From Cylindrobasidium torrendii FP15055 ss-10 (Eukaryota; Basidiomycota; Agaricomycetes; Agaricales; Physalacriaceae): DNA of 21,111 nucleotides. Location of the stretch: the NCBI GenBank assembly GCA_000934385.1, contig KN880781.1, positions 1 to 21,111 of the forward strand. Direction: 5' to 3'. Below, in pieces: positions 10,519-19,557 of the stretch (position 1 is the stretch's first letter; each line of letters starts with the position of its first letter). A model generated the notes under the pieces. That model searched no databases and was not told the origin of the DNA. It saw only the letters and a list, made by a program, of their open reading frames with translations. The translations under genes were made by a program, and so were the position numbers.

Positions 10519-12087
10519 TCAATAAACTCCTGCTATGTCGTCCAGATATTCGCAGTCCGAGAGACGATACACTAGTCCCATCTCCTTCTCTCTCAGTGTC
10601 TTGGATCCAGGTTTGCCACAACGTCCACAAGGCTCCCCGTCGCATTTCTTGCAAATACTTCCCTTTGAAGGAGGGCAATCCCGACACGCATCGCCAAGCT
10701 TCATGCATGCCTTGCAATAAGTTTCTTCGCAACCTGCACTGCAAGCGACAGGGAGCCATCGAGGTTTGGAGCTGCAGCGCTCACAGACACGAACATCGCA
10801 ATCAGCCGAGGCGCAGAGCCTGGGATATCGCCCAGGCTCCCACGGCTCTTGGCCAACATCCAGGTCGTAGTTGATGTCATCCTCGAGCTCATCCTCTTCC
10901 TCCCCGTTCTCGATGGCGACCGCCCTACGACATTCATAACAGTTCTCGCTGGCCCGGCAACCTGAGCATCGCCTCACTTCGTCCACATCGCATACCAGCT
11001 TTGCACATCTCGGACAGTTCCACAGGTACTCTTGCGGCTTTGACTGTACACAGGGATTGCAGACTATGTGATGTGCAGAGAATATGGCTCTTTCTAAAGG
11101 AGTGTATGTTGCGATAGTGGGACATTCGACCGTACCAACAACGGGAGCGCAGTCGGGGCAGATGGGCCCATCGGAATCCAGGCAGCCTGGGCAGCGAATC
11201 CAGTCCCAGGCCTTTGGGAGACACTTGTCGCAAGGTGCACGGAGAGGATGTGCGAGGCGAGAATTTTCCCCCTGCGTCGAAGCACGGTTGCACCACTTTG
11301 AACGTTTTTCGCACGCCCATTGGTCACAGCCGTCAGTCGGGCAACGGAGAAGGGTGGTGTTGGACCCGTCGTGGCCGAGACAAGTGAGACAATATATCTC
11401 CTTGTCGTGATACCTGCAGACCTTGGGCGTGTCGAGAGAGTAGGCGGCGCAGGTTGCCTTCGAGCAGACTACAGCGCGACAGCCCAGGCAGTACCGAAGC
11501 TTGGAGGAGCACCCAGGGCATTTGTCATCTGGAGCCCCGTCGATAGCGCTCTGTTCAATGGTAGTTTGCTCCGCCACTTTTTTGCGGAATGTCTGCAGGG
11601 GAAAGGGGTCAATGAGTACAATGACGGACGCGATGGGATAGATTGGGCTCACCTCGATGCGTGTAACTTTTGCCTCACGCTCTGGCAGTCGCTGGTGAAA
11701 ATTTTGGCGCATGTCACGATAATGCCTCGACATGTACGCTTGAACCTTGCGTATATGGTAATGTATACCGACGGGGTACTGGGGGAGCCGAAAATCTTCG
11801 CCTAAGAAGTTGTCGTGGACGAGTTCGGAGTCACAGTCTAGCTTGAAGTGAATTGTTGGCTCGACAAAGGGACGATCTGATTTTCTTTCAAGCAACAGGA
11901 TATTGCAATTGAATGGCTCGTCTTCGTCGTAGTTCTCATAAGAATACTTCAGTATCGGGCGGAAGTACCGTTGATCAAGTTCTTGAGGAGCCTTTTCTGG
12001 AGGAAGATTTCGTTCTTTGTAGAGGGCTTGCCAAATTTTCAGGATAGCGGTATGCTGGGTGTCGGCGGGAAGGGTCTCAGAGTGCAT
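10519..12087 (-). CDS. Cysteine-rich protein of unknown function with serial CxxC zinc-type knuckles
   Basis: I do not recognise the family. The open frame is 522 codons. It probably contains a 60-nt stopless intron (11652-11593, donor GTGAGC, acceptor CCCCTGCAG), whose removal gives 502 aa; the translated intron would be an uncharacteristic hydrophobic insert. The N-terminal third (to about residue 170) is Tyr/His/Arg-rich with no Cys cluster. From there on, many Cys pairs follow one another: CPGC, CLGC, CLTC, CDKC, CPGC/CPDC, CNPC, CPRC, CSGC/CYEC, CERC, CKAC, CKKC and CGRC. This looks like a chain of treble-clef or RING-like zinc sites. An acidic linker (GEEEDELEDD) interrupts them. It is divergent from CSE1 and convergent with the glycosyltransferase. 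Nucleic-acid or ubiquitin-related binding is possible but unproven. Confidence 0.75.
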   Translation of the reverse strand: MHSETLPADTQHTAILKIWQALYKERNLPPEKAPQELDQRYFRPILKYSYENYDEDEPFNCNILLLERKSDRPFVEPTIHFKLDCDSELVHDNFLGEDFRLPQYPVGIHYHIRKVQAYMSRHYRDMRQNFHQRLPEREAKVTRIEVSPIYPIASVIVLIDPFPLQTFRKKVAEQTTIEQSAIDGAPDDKCPGCSSKLRYCLGCRAVVCSKATCAAYSLDTPKVCRYHDKEIYCLTCLGHDGSNTTLLRCPTDGCDQWACEKRSKWCNRASTQGENSRLAHPLRAPCDKCLPKAWDWIRCPGCLDSDGPICPDCAPVVGTVECPTIATYTPLERAIFSAHHIVCNPCVQSKPQEYLWNCPRCAKLVCDVDEVRRCSGCRASENCYECRRAVAIENGEEEDELEDDINYDLDVGQEPWEPGRYPRLCASADCDVRVCERCSSKPRWLPVACSAGCEETYCKACMKLGDACRDCPPSKGSICKKCDGEPCGRCGKPGSKTLREKEMGLVYRLSDCEYLDDIAGVY

Positions 12088-12408
12088 AAGGTTGAGCGGA
12101 GAAAGGCAGAAAGGACAAGAGGTGATCCGTGTCTTATGTAGTATTCGATCAAGCGTGGGATTTCATTTCCTGATATAGCACAAAATGTGCTCGTTTCTTA
12201 GTGAAGACTAAGATGAGAATTGATGGAGTCCAAAAGGACGATAGAAAAGAATTATCACTCCCTGTCCCATACTTACTTGTGGTGGCAATCCAGAAAGAAG
12301 ATTCAGCGTGAGAAATGGGATCAGTGAGGTCATGATGGTCACATGACCTACGCGCCCAAGCGGCGTCAAAGAAAATAACGTGTGCGGCTTTCTTGACTTA
12401 CAACTACG
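12088..12408. promoter_or_regulatory. Divergent promoter between the Cys-rich gene and CSE1
   Basis: This 321-bp interval separates two start codons on opposite strands. About 60 bp before the CSE1 ATG lies GGTCACATGACC (12337-12348). It holds GTCACATG, which matches the RTCACRTG form of the Cbf1-type E-box, inside a 5-bp inverted repeat. Use of this site is inference. I see no small gene here. Confidence 0.45.
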
Positions 12409-15400
12409 ATGTCGAATTTGCCACAATTGCTTCTCGCGTCACTAAACCCTACGACCCGGAAGGAGGCGGAGGCAGCTCTCGACGAGCTGAGTGCACAACC
12501 AGGATTTCTATCCCTCCTCGTCAATCTTGTGCTCGAGCAGTCGCAGGATCGCGCAGTGCGCCTCTCCGGCAGTGTCTATTTGAAAAATATCGCGAAATTA
12601 AGATGGGAAGAGGTGCGTGACAGCACCGATGTCGTTTGAAGAACGCTAAAGACGCGCAACGCGTATAGGAGGACCGACCTCTGCAAGAGACCGACAAGGC
12701 ATCGCTGCGATCGCAGCTGGTACCCGCTATGCTAGCGCTGGCCAGCCCATCAGACAAGGCCATCCGGGCGCAGGTCGCTGAAGCCGTGTCACTCATTGCA
12801 GAGCTCGACTTCCCAGGAAAGTGGCCGGATCTCATTGACGTGCGTAATGCTTCGACGAGCGAAAACCGAACTCATGTCCCTCTAGCAACTCGTTGCATCG
12901 CTCTCCCTTACCGACTACAACGTGAACATTGGTGTCCTCCAAACCGCACACTCCATTTTCAACCCGTGGCGGGCGCATGTACGCTCCGACGAGCTCTTCA
13001 CGGAAATCAACTATGTCTTTGGCAAATTCATGGAGCCCTTCATTGGGCTTTTCCGCCAGACCGCGACCCTTCTCCTGAATCCCGCCTCAAATACAGCAGT
13101 CACCACCCCAGCGTCAAACTACGAACTTGTCGCGCAGGCCATGACACTATTGCTCGATATCTTCTACGACTTCACATGCCAGGATCTGCCTCCGGCTATC
13201 GAGGATGCGACAGCAGATTTCTTTGGAAAGGAGAATGGCTGGTTCCACACATTCATGGCCTGGGATCCTGCCGAGCTGAAGACTGACGTGCGTGTGCTGA
13301 GTGCCACTTTCTTTCCATGCTAAATCTTATGTGTATAGCCTGACGAGCCTACCCCTTCGTGGCCGTCGAAAATCAAGGGCAAGATCTTTGAAATTGCTGA
13401 AGTGAGTTGTAGTGCCTCTCGATGGATTGGTCTCATCTGTTCGGCATAGCTATTCCTCAAAATATATTCCGAGCAATTGCTTCAGTCCGGCACAGTCGAG
13501 GTTTTGATCCAAGATGTTTGGTCTCTTATTGGCTCAAATCGCATGCCTGGCATTAGCGACGACCAGGTATACCACTCATTCTCTTGTTCATCTATAATGC
13601 TGACCATTTGTCCCAAGGTTGTATCTCAAGCCCTCCGTTTCGTTTCCGCTGCCATACGAACAAACCATTACCAACAACTCTTCGCCTCCCAAGAAGTCAT
13701 TTCTTCCTTGGTGGAGGGTGTTGTTGTCCCCAATGTCTCCCTGCGTGAATGCGACATTGAGCAGTTCGAGGACGATCCACTCGAGTTCATCCGTCTCGAC
13801 CTTTCCATCACCTCGTCTGATATGGCTACCCGTCGACACGCCGCCGCAGACGTCCTCCAAGCCCTTGTGGCCGAAGGAAATGAAGCCATCACAACTCAGG
13901 TCGTAGGCAACTGGATTCAAAATGGGTTGACCGACTACCAATCGAACCCTACGGAGAAGTGGCGGTCAAAGGATAGCGCTATCTACTTGTTGACGGCGAT
14001 TGCAACGAAGGGCTCGACTGTGCAGCAGGGTGTAACCTCGACGAACACTCTGATCAATGTTGTGGACTTCTTTGGAAAGCATGTTTTCCAGGATCTTGAA
14101 GCGACGAGTGGTGTGCACGCACTCCTCCAGGTTGATGCGATCCGGTTCCTCATGACCTTCCGCAACCAGGTGCGTCTATCACTTAGTTTTAAGAGAGGCC
14201 ATTCAAAAATATTGTGTAGCTAACTAAGGAGCAACTGCTGTCGGTACTACCTCTTCTCATTCGCCACGTTGGATCGGGCAACTATGTCTGCACGACCTAT
14301 GCGGCGATTGCGGTTGAGCGTATCTTGAGCATGAAGCAGGTTCAACAATTTGTGTACGTCCTTGCTGCCCCTTGTCTCCTGCATCGCCTAACGATGTGGT
14401 ATCAGGTTCGCACCCGCCGATGTCCGCGAGACTGCTGCCCCGCTCATCAATGCTCTTTTGACTCAAATTGAGGCAGGCGGTTCACCGCAGAAGGTAGCCG
14501 AGAACGACCATCTCATGCGCTGTACGTCCTCTTTACCGTGCTTATGGGATCTTGCCTGACCTCGATGTAGGCATAATGAGGGTTATCTTCACTTCTCGCG
14601 AGGCGTTGGTTGGTGACTTCCAGCCCATCTTGGCACGTCTGGTCGGCGTCTTGGGCGTCATCTCGACCAACCCAAGCAATCCCAAATTCGACCAGTACAT
14701 CTTTGAGAGCATTTCTGGCTTGATCAAGTGTGTTACATTAGCGAACAGCATGAATGAAGTAGCTCATGGCTTGCTTAGGTTTATTGTGAAGGCAAACCCT
14801 GCTGCGACGACTGCATTCGAGCAGGCCCTCTTCCAACCTTTCACTGTCATCCTCCAACAAGACATCGACCGTGAGTGACTTGGATTCTACCGTCTCAGTC
14901 GATTGATGGACTGACTCTTTTGGCAGAGTACATTCCATACGTCTTCCAACTCCTCGCACAGATGCTCGAGACACATACCGGCAGCATTCCTGAAGAGTAT
15001 CGCGGCCTCCTTGGATTCTTGATGACGCCGGCCATCTGGCAACAAAAGGGCAGCATTCCGGGTCTGGTGAAGCTGTTGAAAGCATACTTGTCCCGCGACT
15101 CGGCTTGGATGGTACAGGCGAACCAGATGCCGGCGTTATTGGGCATTGTCCAGCAGCGTCTCATTCCGTCGAAATTGAATGATATGTGGGGCTTTGAGTT
15201 GCTCGAGGCGGTTGTGCGATATGTGCCAGGGTGTGTTACTCTTTTGCTCGCCATAGCGTTGGCTGCTCACATACTTGACAGGACTTCGCTGCAACAATAT
15301 TTCACCGCTGTGATGATGACCTTGTTGAATCGTCTGCAATCGTCCAAGACGGACAAGTACGCGTACTTGGTCGCGCGGTTCTTCCTCTATATCAATGCAT

Positions 15401-15918
15401 TGGATGTCCAAGGCGCGATTACATCTGACTATGTGATCTCCGTGCTGGAGGGTGTGCAGTCGGGTCTCTGGACGATGATGCTCACACACTTCGTCATGCC
15501 TGAAGCTGCACGGTTACCGACCAAGGACCGCAAACTCGGTGTTGTGGGCATAATCCGGCTGCTTACGACGAGTACCTACATGCTCCAGCAACCAAATGTG
15601 CAGCATTGGCCTTCGCTCTTCAACATCCTCGTCAAGCAATTCCTCGAGCCACAACATCTGGAGGCGTCTAAGGACAACACGGCCGCTGGGTTTACGGAGA
15701 TAGACTTTGAGGAACAAACGGCGGGGTACCAGGCGGCGTATTCACAGCTTGCAGCGTCTGCGAGCTCACAGGATGACCCTGTTGCGTATGTTCAGGACCC
15801 AAAACAGTATGTGGTGGACAGGCTGAAGGGGATGGATCGTTCGCAGCTGCAGCAGCTCGTCGGTAGTGCAGATCGGAGCACGGTCATTCCATTCCTGCAG
15901 GGAACTGGGCTGGTGTAG
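12409..15918 (+). CDS. CSE1: Importin-alpha re-exporter Cse1 / exportin-2
   Basis: Cse1 returns importin-alpha from nucleus to cytoplasm with Ran-GTP. Twelve exons join in frame: 12409-12612, 12669-12839, 12886-13287, 13339-13401, 13450-13566, 13618-14169, 14220-14353, 14406-14521, 14571-14727, 14779-14870, 14927-15230 and 15282-15918. This gives 982 aa, close to yeast and human. The importin-beta N-terminal domain includes RAVRLSGSVYLKNIAKLRW. It continues with family signatures: ELDFPGKWPDLI, SLTDYNVNIGVLQTAHSIF, FEDDPLEFIRLDL, KDSAIYLLTAIATKG, FLMTFRNQ, TYAAIAVERIL and VARFFLYINAL. Three introns (13567-13617, 14728-14778, 15231-15281) are 51 nt and stopless. Intron 6 has two in-frame acceptors, at 14219 and 14228; the first gives NQLTKEQLL, which fits the family better. 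Confidence 0.95.
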
Positions 15919-16120
15919 AAGTAGAACAATGAACATATAGTAATGTAGTTTAGGTAAGTGAGTAGTATACCTTTGTCCGTATATAGGCAAAAACATAACC
16001 GGCCTTCCATTGTTTTCAGCCGCATCGGGTATTTGGGTTACCGGGCCGAGTGCCAGCGAAGTTGTATTAAAGTGACCGCCATCACGGGACGTATATTCAC
16101 TTTTGTTTCCTCCTCCCACC

Positions 16121-17038
16121 ATGGCCCCAAAAGCATTTGTAGCGCCAGTTATTCCATCGTCTTCCGTGTTCCAAAAGGACATCTTCAAGGGAAAGGTGTT
16201 GTTCTGCACTGGAGGTGGCTCGGGCATCTGCCGGGGAATGACTGAAGCCATTATGCGCCATGGTGCCAGCGCTGTCATCGTTGGCCGCAAGTCTGTCTCT
16301 CCCAGCCTTCCACCCGTTCCCAGTCTCTGACAGATTGTACGTAGAATGGACCGCTTGACCCAGGCCGCATCAGAACTGAGTGCAAAGACCGGGCAGAAAT
16401 GCATCGCCGCGCAAGCCGACGTGCGCGAGCCCAAAGCACTCGCTGCCGCCGTTGCCCAGACACTCGCCGCCTTTGGCCGCATCGACTTTGTCATCTGTGG
16501 CGCCGCAGGAAACTTCCTGTCGCCCATCTCACAGCTCAGCGAGAACGGCTTCCGTACCGTTATCGAAATCGACACCCTGGGCACGTACAACACTATCAAA
16601 GCTACTTTGCCCAGTCTAAGGGCGAGCAAGGGCGCGTATGTGATGGTTAGCGCGACGCTGCACTATACGGGCTCGCCATTCCAGGCGCACGTTAGCGCGG
16701 CCAAGGCCGGTGTCGACGCATTGTCGAATGTGGTCGCAGTCGAGGAGGGCCCGCATGGAGTGCGGTCGAATGTCATCGCGCCTGGCGCCATCGGCAGCAC
16801 CGAAGGCTTCTCAAGGCTCCTTCCCCCAGAGTCCATCCGCAACTCAGAGTCGATGATACCTATGGGCCGGTTTGGTGACCTGGAGGATGTGGCGAATGCC
16901 GGCGTCTTTCTGTTTAGCGATGCGGCGGCGTATATGTCTGGACAGGTGTTGGTCGTGGATGGGGGTGCAGAGCATTTGAGGACGACGCAGCTGAAGTATC
17001 CAGACATGGTGCTTGACCCGCCGAAGTCAAGGCTCTGA
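16121..17038 (+). CDS. SPS19: Peroxisomal 2,4-dienoyl-CoA reductase (SDR, PTS1 SRL)
   Basis: The enzyme uses NADPH to reduce 2,4-dienoyl-CoA during beta-oxidation of unsaturated fatty acids. Two exons (16121-16290 and 16345-17038, phase 2 intron of 54 nt with a GTCTGT donor) give 287 aa, the usual length. The Rossmann motif CTGGGSGICRGM is near residues 29-40 and VGRK follows the second strand. ICGAAGNFLSP is the NAG-type segment. HVSAAKAGVDALSN holds the Lys of the active site; as in this family, the usual YxxxK tyrosine is not present at that spot. NVIAPGAI and the C-terminal GQVLVVDGG are typical SDR motifs. The last three residues, SRL, are a type 1 peroxisomal targeting signal. The start sits in CCCACCATGG. 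It lies 202 bp behind CSE1 on the same strand. Confidence 0.93.
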
Positions 17039-17427
17039 GAATGTCGGCCGGCGAGAAGCCTAGCTCATGAGTAGGATTGTATACTAATAGTCTATGATAG
17101 AATGCACGTGCGTATCAACCTTAGGCTGCTCCGAGTACTAAGGACCTTGTTGCGTGTCCATATCAAGGCTTGTTCAGCAAGGCAGGCCCTCCGGCAAGAG
17201 ACCCAAGAGACCAGCCAACTACGAATCCTGGGACAGCCTTGGTAGATTGTCTACAGTCGGCCGGGTTACACTGAAGTTGAAGTTGTTGCTCACTTGACAT
17301 CCCCGTTAGTAAGGCTTGTAGTTAACAATGTCGACTACATGTGGCCCTATAACGCGGCTAGCAAACTTGAGTTTGCTAGCCCGACAAAGCCTCGTGGTTT
17401 CACACGCACGACCTTCATACCACCATC
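17039..17427. other. Intergenic region upstream of paralog C
   Basis: This 389-bp stretch separates the dienoyl-CoA reductase from kinase-like gene C. I see no coding frame worth calling. It contains the perfect 24-bp palindrome at 17357-17380 and ends with CATACCACCATCATG, which resembles the start region of paralog B. Confidence 0.5.
17357..17380. repeat. Perfect 24-bp inverted repeat upstream of paralog C
   Basis: Two 11-bp arms (GCTAGCAAACT and its exact complement) are separated by TG. The end lies 47 bp before the start codon of paralog C. It could be an operator-like dimer site, a cruciform-forming sequence or a transposon scar. Nothing like it was seen upstream of paralogs A or B. 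Confidence 0.7.
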
Positions 17428-18408
17428 ATGTCCAAAGTGATATCGACCCCACTCATCAACAAACTTTCCAATCCTCGTCAAACCTATAGCTACTTTGACA
17501 TTTTCTCTGAAGCGCAAGAGCTCGAGCTAGCGGAATTGACATGTAGTACCCCTCTGCTGGCCAACATCACCAACCCTAGGATAATTCTTAGGCAGCTGTG
17601 TCGCTGGAGCAATGATGAGGCCGACGTTTACTACGGTAAACTCGAGGATGGGGGTTCCTACAGTATAGACATCACTGTCAAAATTGGGGGATATTACCCA
17701 ATGGCCAATAAAGCGCTCCAGTACCGGAGTATGCACACGCTCTGGGGGAAGTCTATCCTCATTTGCCATGGTTTATACGCTCTGGCAGTTTCACGGGGCA
17801 GACAACTTGGTGTCCTCATCCTCGAACGTTTTGGATCTCTATTTGATGATTACTTTGTCCGAATGTCTCGCGTCGAAAAGTACGTGAATGCTAGCATTTC
17901 AACGGTCCTTCTGCTGATTCGCATGGGTGCGCTTCAGGACTGCGCTCCTCAACCAGCTCCTCGAAATCCACAGTCTAGGAAAGTCGTATAGCAATCTATG
18001 GCCTCGCAATGTACTTGAATCCGACTTCTGCAGTGGCGACTTGCGATTGATTGACTTCGCCGACATCGAGTCGGACCATAAGTGCCGTTGCGCTTCGCAT
18101 CCCGAGAAACGGACATTTCGTTTCAAAGCTGAAGACGCAAAGAGGCACCCGTGGGAGTTCCCAGCTGTCTGTCCCAATATTCTGCGTATTGCTGCGAACA
18201 TGAACTACTGGGACTACGGTCAGTAACAGGCCTCCCTCTCGTTGATCGTTCAAAGACTCATTAATTCTCTAAGGCGTGGCCGTGTTTGCGGGTTTTGAGT
18301 ACGAGGTAGACGACGTTCCGTCTGCACGTATTATGTATCTCCTTCCCGAAGGTTGGTCGGGGAGGTATGAAGGGAAGGACAGGTTTCATGAGGCGAAAGC
18401 GGACACGT

Positions 18409-18766
18409 GACGATCGAGAATTTACTTTAGCATTACATCACGTTTCCCTCTTTGTACGCGACTAAGACTACCAAGATCACATACGCACACTCGGACAATT
18501 CTTCTTTTCCGTCCCACCCACCCAGCTGAGAGAAGAGAGCCACGGAGTTTGCATGTTCAGGAGCGCACGCGAGAGGGTGGTCGTTTCTCATATACGCCAT
18601 CGCGTACGCTCCGACCAGGAGCCCCCCGAACGCGTTGAACGAAAACTCAACGCGTCTCAAGGGTCCTCCTCACCCGCCTAGCAGAACAGCAAACAAGCAG
18701 GCTCTCAAGTGAGCAGAACACACCTATCATTCCAAAACAACAAACATCGATGTGTCCACAGACGAA
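18409..18766. other. Segment of unknown origin between the two exon 3 parts of paralog C
   Basis: This stretch has no counterpart in paralogs A or B, apart from perhaps 20-30 bases of degraded exon 3 similarity at its right end. On the minus strand, 18660-18433 carries a 75-codon frame with two hydrophobic stretches (FGGLLVGAYAMAYM and AYVILVVLVAY) and codon use like a real gene. It might be the last exon of a membrane-protein gene fragment, but I do not recognise it. Confidence 0.4.
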
Positions 18767-19123
18767 TGAAAGGAACGTCTGCAACCCCAAAACTGGATGA
18801 TGGTTTTCGCACTTGATGCACAGAAAACCCTGTATCACGATTGGTTCCACTACATACTGCAAGAGATCCAAAAACACGGGCTGAAGAACACGTTGGATAC
18901 CGCTCTGGAAAAACTGGACGCCTGGGAGAAATTTTATCTTCCCAAGTGAGTTTCGCCCTTTGCCAATTCTGGTTCTGCTGATCAGAGGCTCTGCAGGCAT
19001 CAGCGAGTGCGAGAAGGGGGATGGCTGGGTCCACTTGATGGAGAACAACCCTATGAGCATGCCGGAGGGCTGGTGAAAATTCCATACATGGCAGAGGGTT
19101 CGTCCGTGGTTCCCATCGTTAGT

Positions 19124-19162
19124 GACTCAAACTCAGACTCGGACTCGGACTCGGACTCAGAC
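19124..19162 (+). repeat. GACTCG/GACTCA hexamer repeat encoding a Ser-Asp tail
   Basis: About six tandem copies of GACTCN (with one AACTCA variant) encode alternating Asp and Ser at the C-terminus of paralog C. Such hexamers change length easily. The tail parallels the acidic-serine tail of paralog A; paralog B lacks it. Confidence 0.8.
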
Positions 19163-19170
19163 TGAGAGTC

Positions 19171-19415
19171 TGATAGTTGGAAGCCCGCACGAGGAGGGAA
19201 CACTGATGTCGTGCGAGGCAAGGGAAAGGAAAAGGTCGAAGCGGCACGCGAGACTCACAAGAACACGCCCCGTGTTGTATCGGGCAGGCAAGACGATATA
19301 CGTGAACGTAGTGAGCGTATCGAAAAAGAAAAGAATGGATCCCAACACGTGTGATCGTGAACCTAGTATCGTCCGATCGTGATGTAAGCGTGGCGCTGTG
19401 GCGTCCAGGCTTACA
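19171..19415 (-). repeat. Putative 3' LTR of the Ty3/Gypsy element
   Basis: On the minus strand it runs from TGTAAGCCTGG to CCAACTATCA, about 245 bp, with the TG...CA ends of an LTR. The inner end is set by the polypurine tract. The outer end is less sure: TGATAG at 19171 or TGAGAG at 19163 both fit. With only one LTR in view, neither end can be confirmed. Confidence 0.6.
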
Positions 19416-19430
19416 CTCTCCCCCACCCCG
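19416..19430 (-). other. Putative polypurine tract of the Ty3/Gypsy element
   Basis: Read on the minus strand this is CGGGGTGGGGGAGAG, immediately followed by TGTAAGC. A purine run just before a TG-starting LTR is where plus-strand DNA synthesis is primed in LTR retrotransposons. Confidence 0.65.
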
Positions 19431-19557
19431 AAAGCTCGAAACCACCCAACCCAGCATGCAACCAGTATCGTACAGTCGTAAGTAAATCTCCCGGGCCCAC
19501 GAGCAGCCTTCAGGATCGCCAGAAGAAAGAGAAAAGAAAAACCCAAACCCAAGACCA

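Larger units (their letters stand above)
17428..19165 (+). pseudogene. Divergent protein-kinase-like protein, paralog C (apparently disrupted)
   Basis: Exon 1 (17428-17879), exon 2 (17938-18218) and the start of exon 3 (from 18274) align with paralogs A and B and keep the 2-1 intron phases. Lys85 (ITVKIG) is kept, but the catalytic-loop Asp is Asn170 (SYSNLWPRNVL). Exon 3 reads to ...RFHEAKADT and hits TGA at about 18406-18408. A second, better match to the same exon resumes at 18770-18945 (ERLQPQNWMMVF...LEKLDAWEKFYL) after an in-frame TGA at 18767. It splices (18946-18996) to a last exon 18997-19165 with GLVKIPYMAEG and a Ser-Asp repeat tail. I found no intron that joins the two exon 3 parts in frame. 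A shortened product ending at about 18408 (roughly 290 aa) may still be made. Confidence 0.7.

Noticed and set aside
13477..14223. A 248-codon frame that could be a separate gene
   Set aside because: It is CSE1 exons 5-6 read through the stopless intron 13567-13617 and into intron 6.
14875..15918. A 347-codon frame that could be a separate gene
   Set aside because: It is the end of CSE1 (exons 11-12) read through part of intron 10 and the stopless intron 11.
18647..19060. A 137-codon minus-strand frame
   Set aside because: It runs antisense to the well-matched 3' part of paralog C and shows no recognisable motif.
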